From positions 1-5,804 of the forward strand of contig JBGPKH010000583.1 in NCBI GenBank assembly GCA_041485845.1: DNA of 5,804 nt. The letters run 5' to 3'. The DNA is from OMOG01 sp041485845. GTDB taxonomy: Bacteria; Acidobacteriota; Terriglobia; Bryobacterales; Bryobacteraceae. Below the pieces are notes generated by a model. The model ran no database searches. It was not told the origin of the DNA and saw only the letters and a list, made by a program, of their open reading frames with translations. Positions 5,736 to 5,804 of the stretch are shown piece by piece. Within the stretch, counting starts at the first letter, position 1. Each line of letters opens with the position of its first letter. A program made the position numbers and the translations under genes.

Positions 5736-5804
5736 CTACCCCATCTGCTCCAGCTCACCCTCCAGCAGCGCCACGTGCTCGTCTTCCTCCGCCGCCAGTT
5801 CGGC
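5736..5804 (-). CDS. Partial C-terminus of a probable ferritin-like (rubrerythrin-type) protein
   Basis: Read on the - strand, the last 22 codons before TAG (5736-5738 in + coordinates) give an acidic helix, AAEEDEHVALLEGEL, ending in EQMG. An ExxH motif (E-D-E-H) followed by a Leu-rich amphipathic stretch is typical of the last helix of ferritin-like diiron proteins, where E and H bind metal. These proteins handle iron or oxidative stress in the cytoplasm. The helix is short and such acidic helices occur in other proteins, so the family call is tentative. That it is coding is likelier, given the high third-position GC and a clean stop. The start lies beyond the window. Confidence 0.5.
   Translation of the reverse strand, partial: AELAAEEDEHVALLEGELEQMG

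Overview
The window looks like part of a GC-rich acidobacterial chromosome, probably Bryobacterales/Solibacter-like. This is an inference from gene content: an Oar-like TonB-dependent outer-membrane receptor (a family expanded in Acidobacteriota), a secreted DUF5117/DUF4953-type zinc metalloprotease, and short GC-rich hairpin repeats between genes. No ribosomal or other phylogenetic marker is present to confirm it.

Layout, left to right. Positions 1-44 are the 3' part of a tRNA-Glu(UUC). After about 235 bases of unrecognised sequence comes the C-terminal part of an Oar-like receptor on the + strand (about 281-1862). It has lost its 5' half and also carries a one-base frameshift in a G4 run at 994-997, so it is a pseudogene. 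The receptor remnant and the metalloprotease converge on a 293-bp intergenic region (1863-2155) packed with at least seven perfect or near-perfect hairpins, including a 12-bp tandem duplication and several hairpins with 3-nt loops. The - strand metalloprotease (2156-4765, 869 aa) is the only complete large gene. It has a signal peptide, two Gly/Arg-rich low-complexity stretches, the zinc site HEVGHTLGLGH and a Met-turn.

Upstream of the protease lies about 600 bp without a recognisable gene (4766-5370). On the + strand this ends in an extended -10 promoter candidate, a short leader with two small hairpins, and a strong Shine-Dalgarno. These precede a 40-codon ORF encoding a signal peptide and a short basic tail (5371-5493), which is either a small secreted peptide or the start of a broken gene. 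After 242 bp without a convincing gene, the right edge carries the last 22 codons of a - strand gene whose ExxH-containing helix resembles the C-terminus of ferritin-like/rubrerythrin-type proteins.

There is no sign that these genes form one operon or pathway. The left half reads as a decayed locus next to a tRNA, the middle as a stand-alone secreted protease, and the right as two unrelated small transcription units. I did not find a convincing new multi-gene system. The items most worth checking are the hairpin cluster at 1868-2137 and the small secreted peptide with its leader at 5288-5493.
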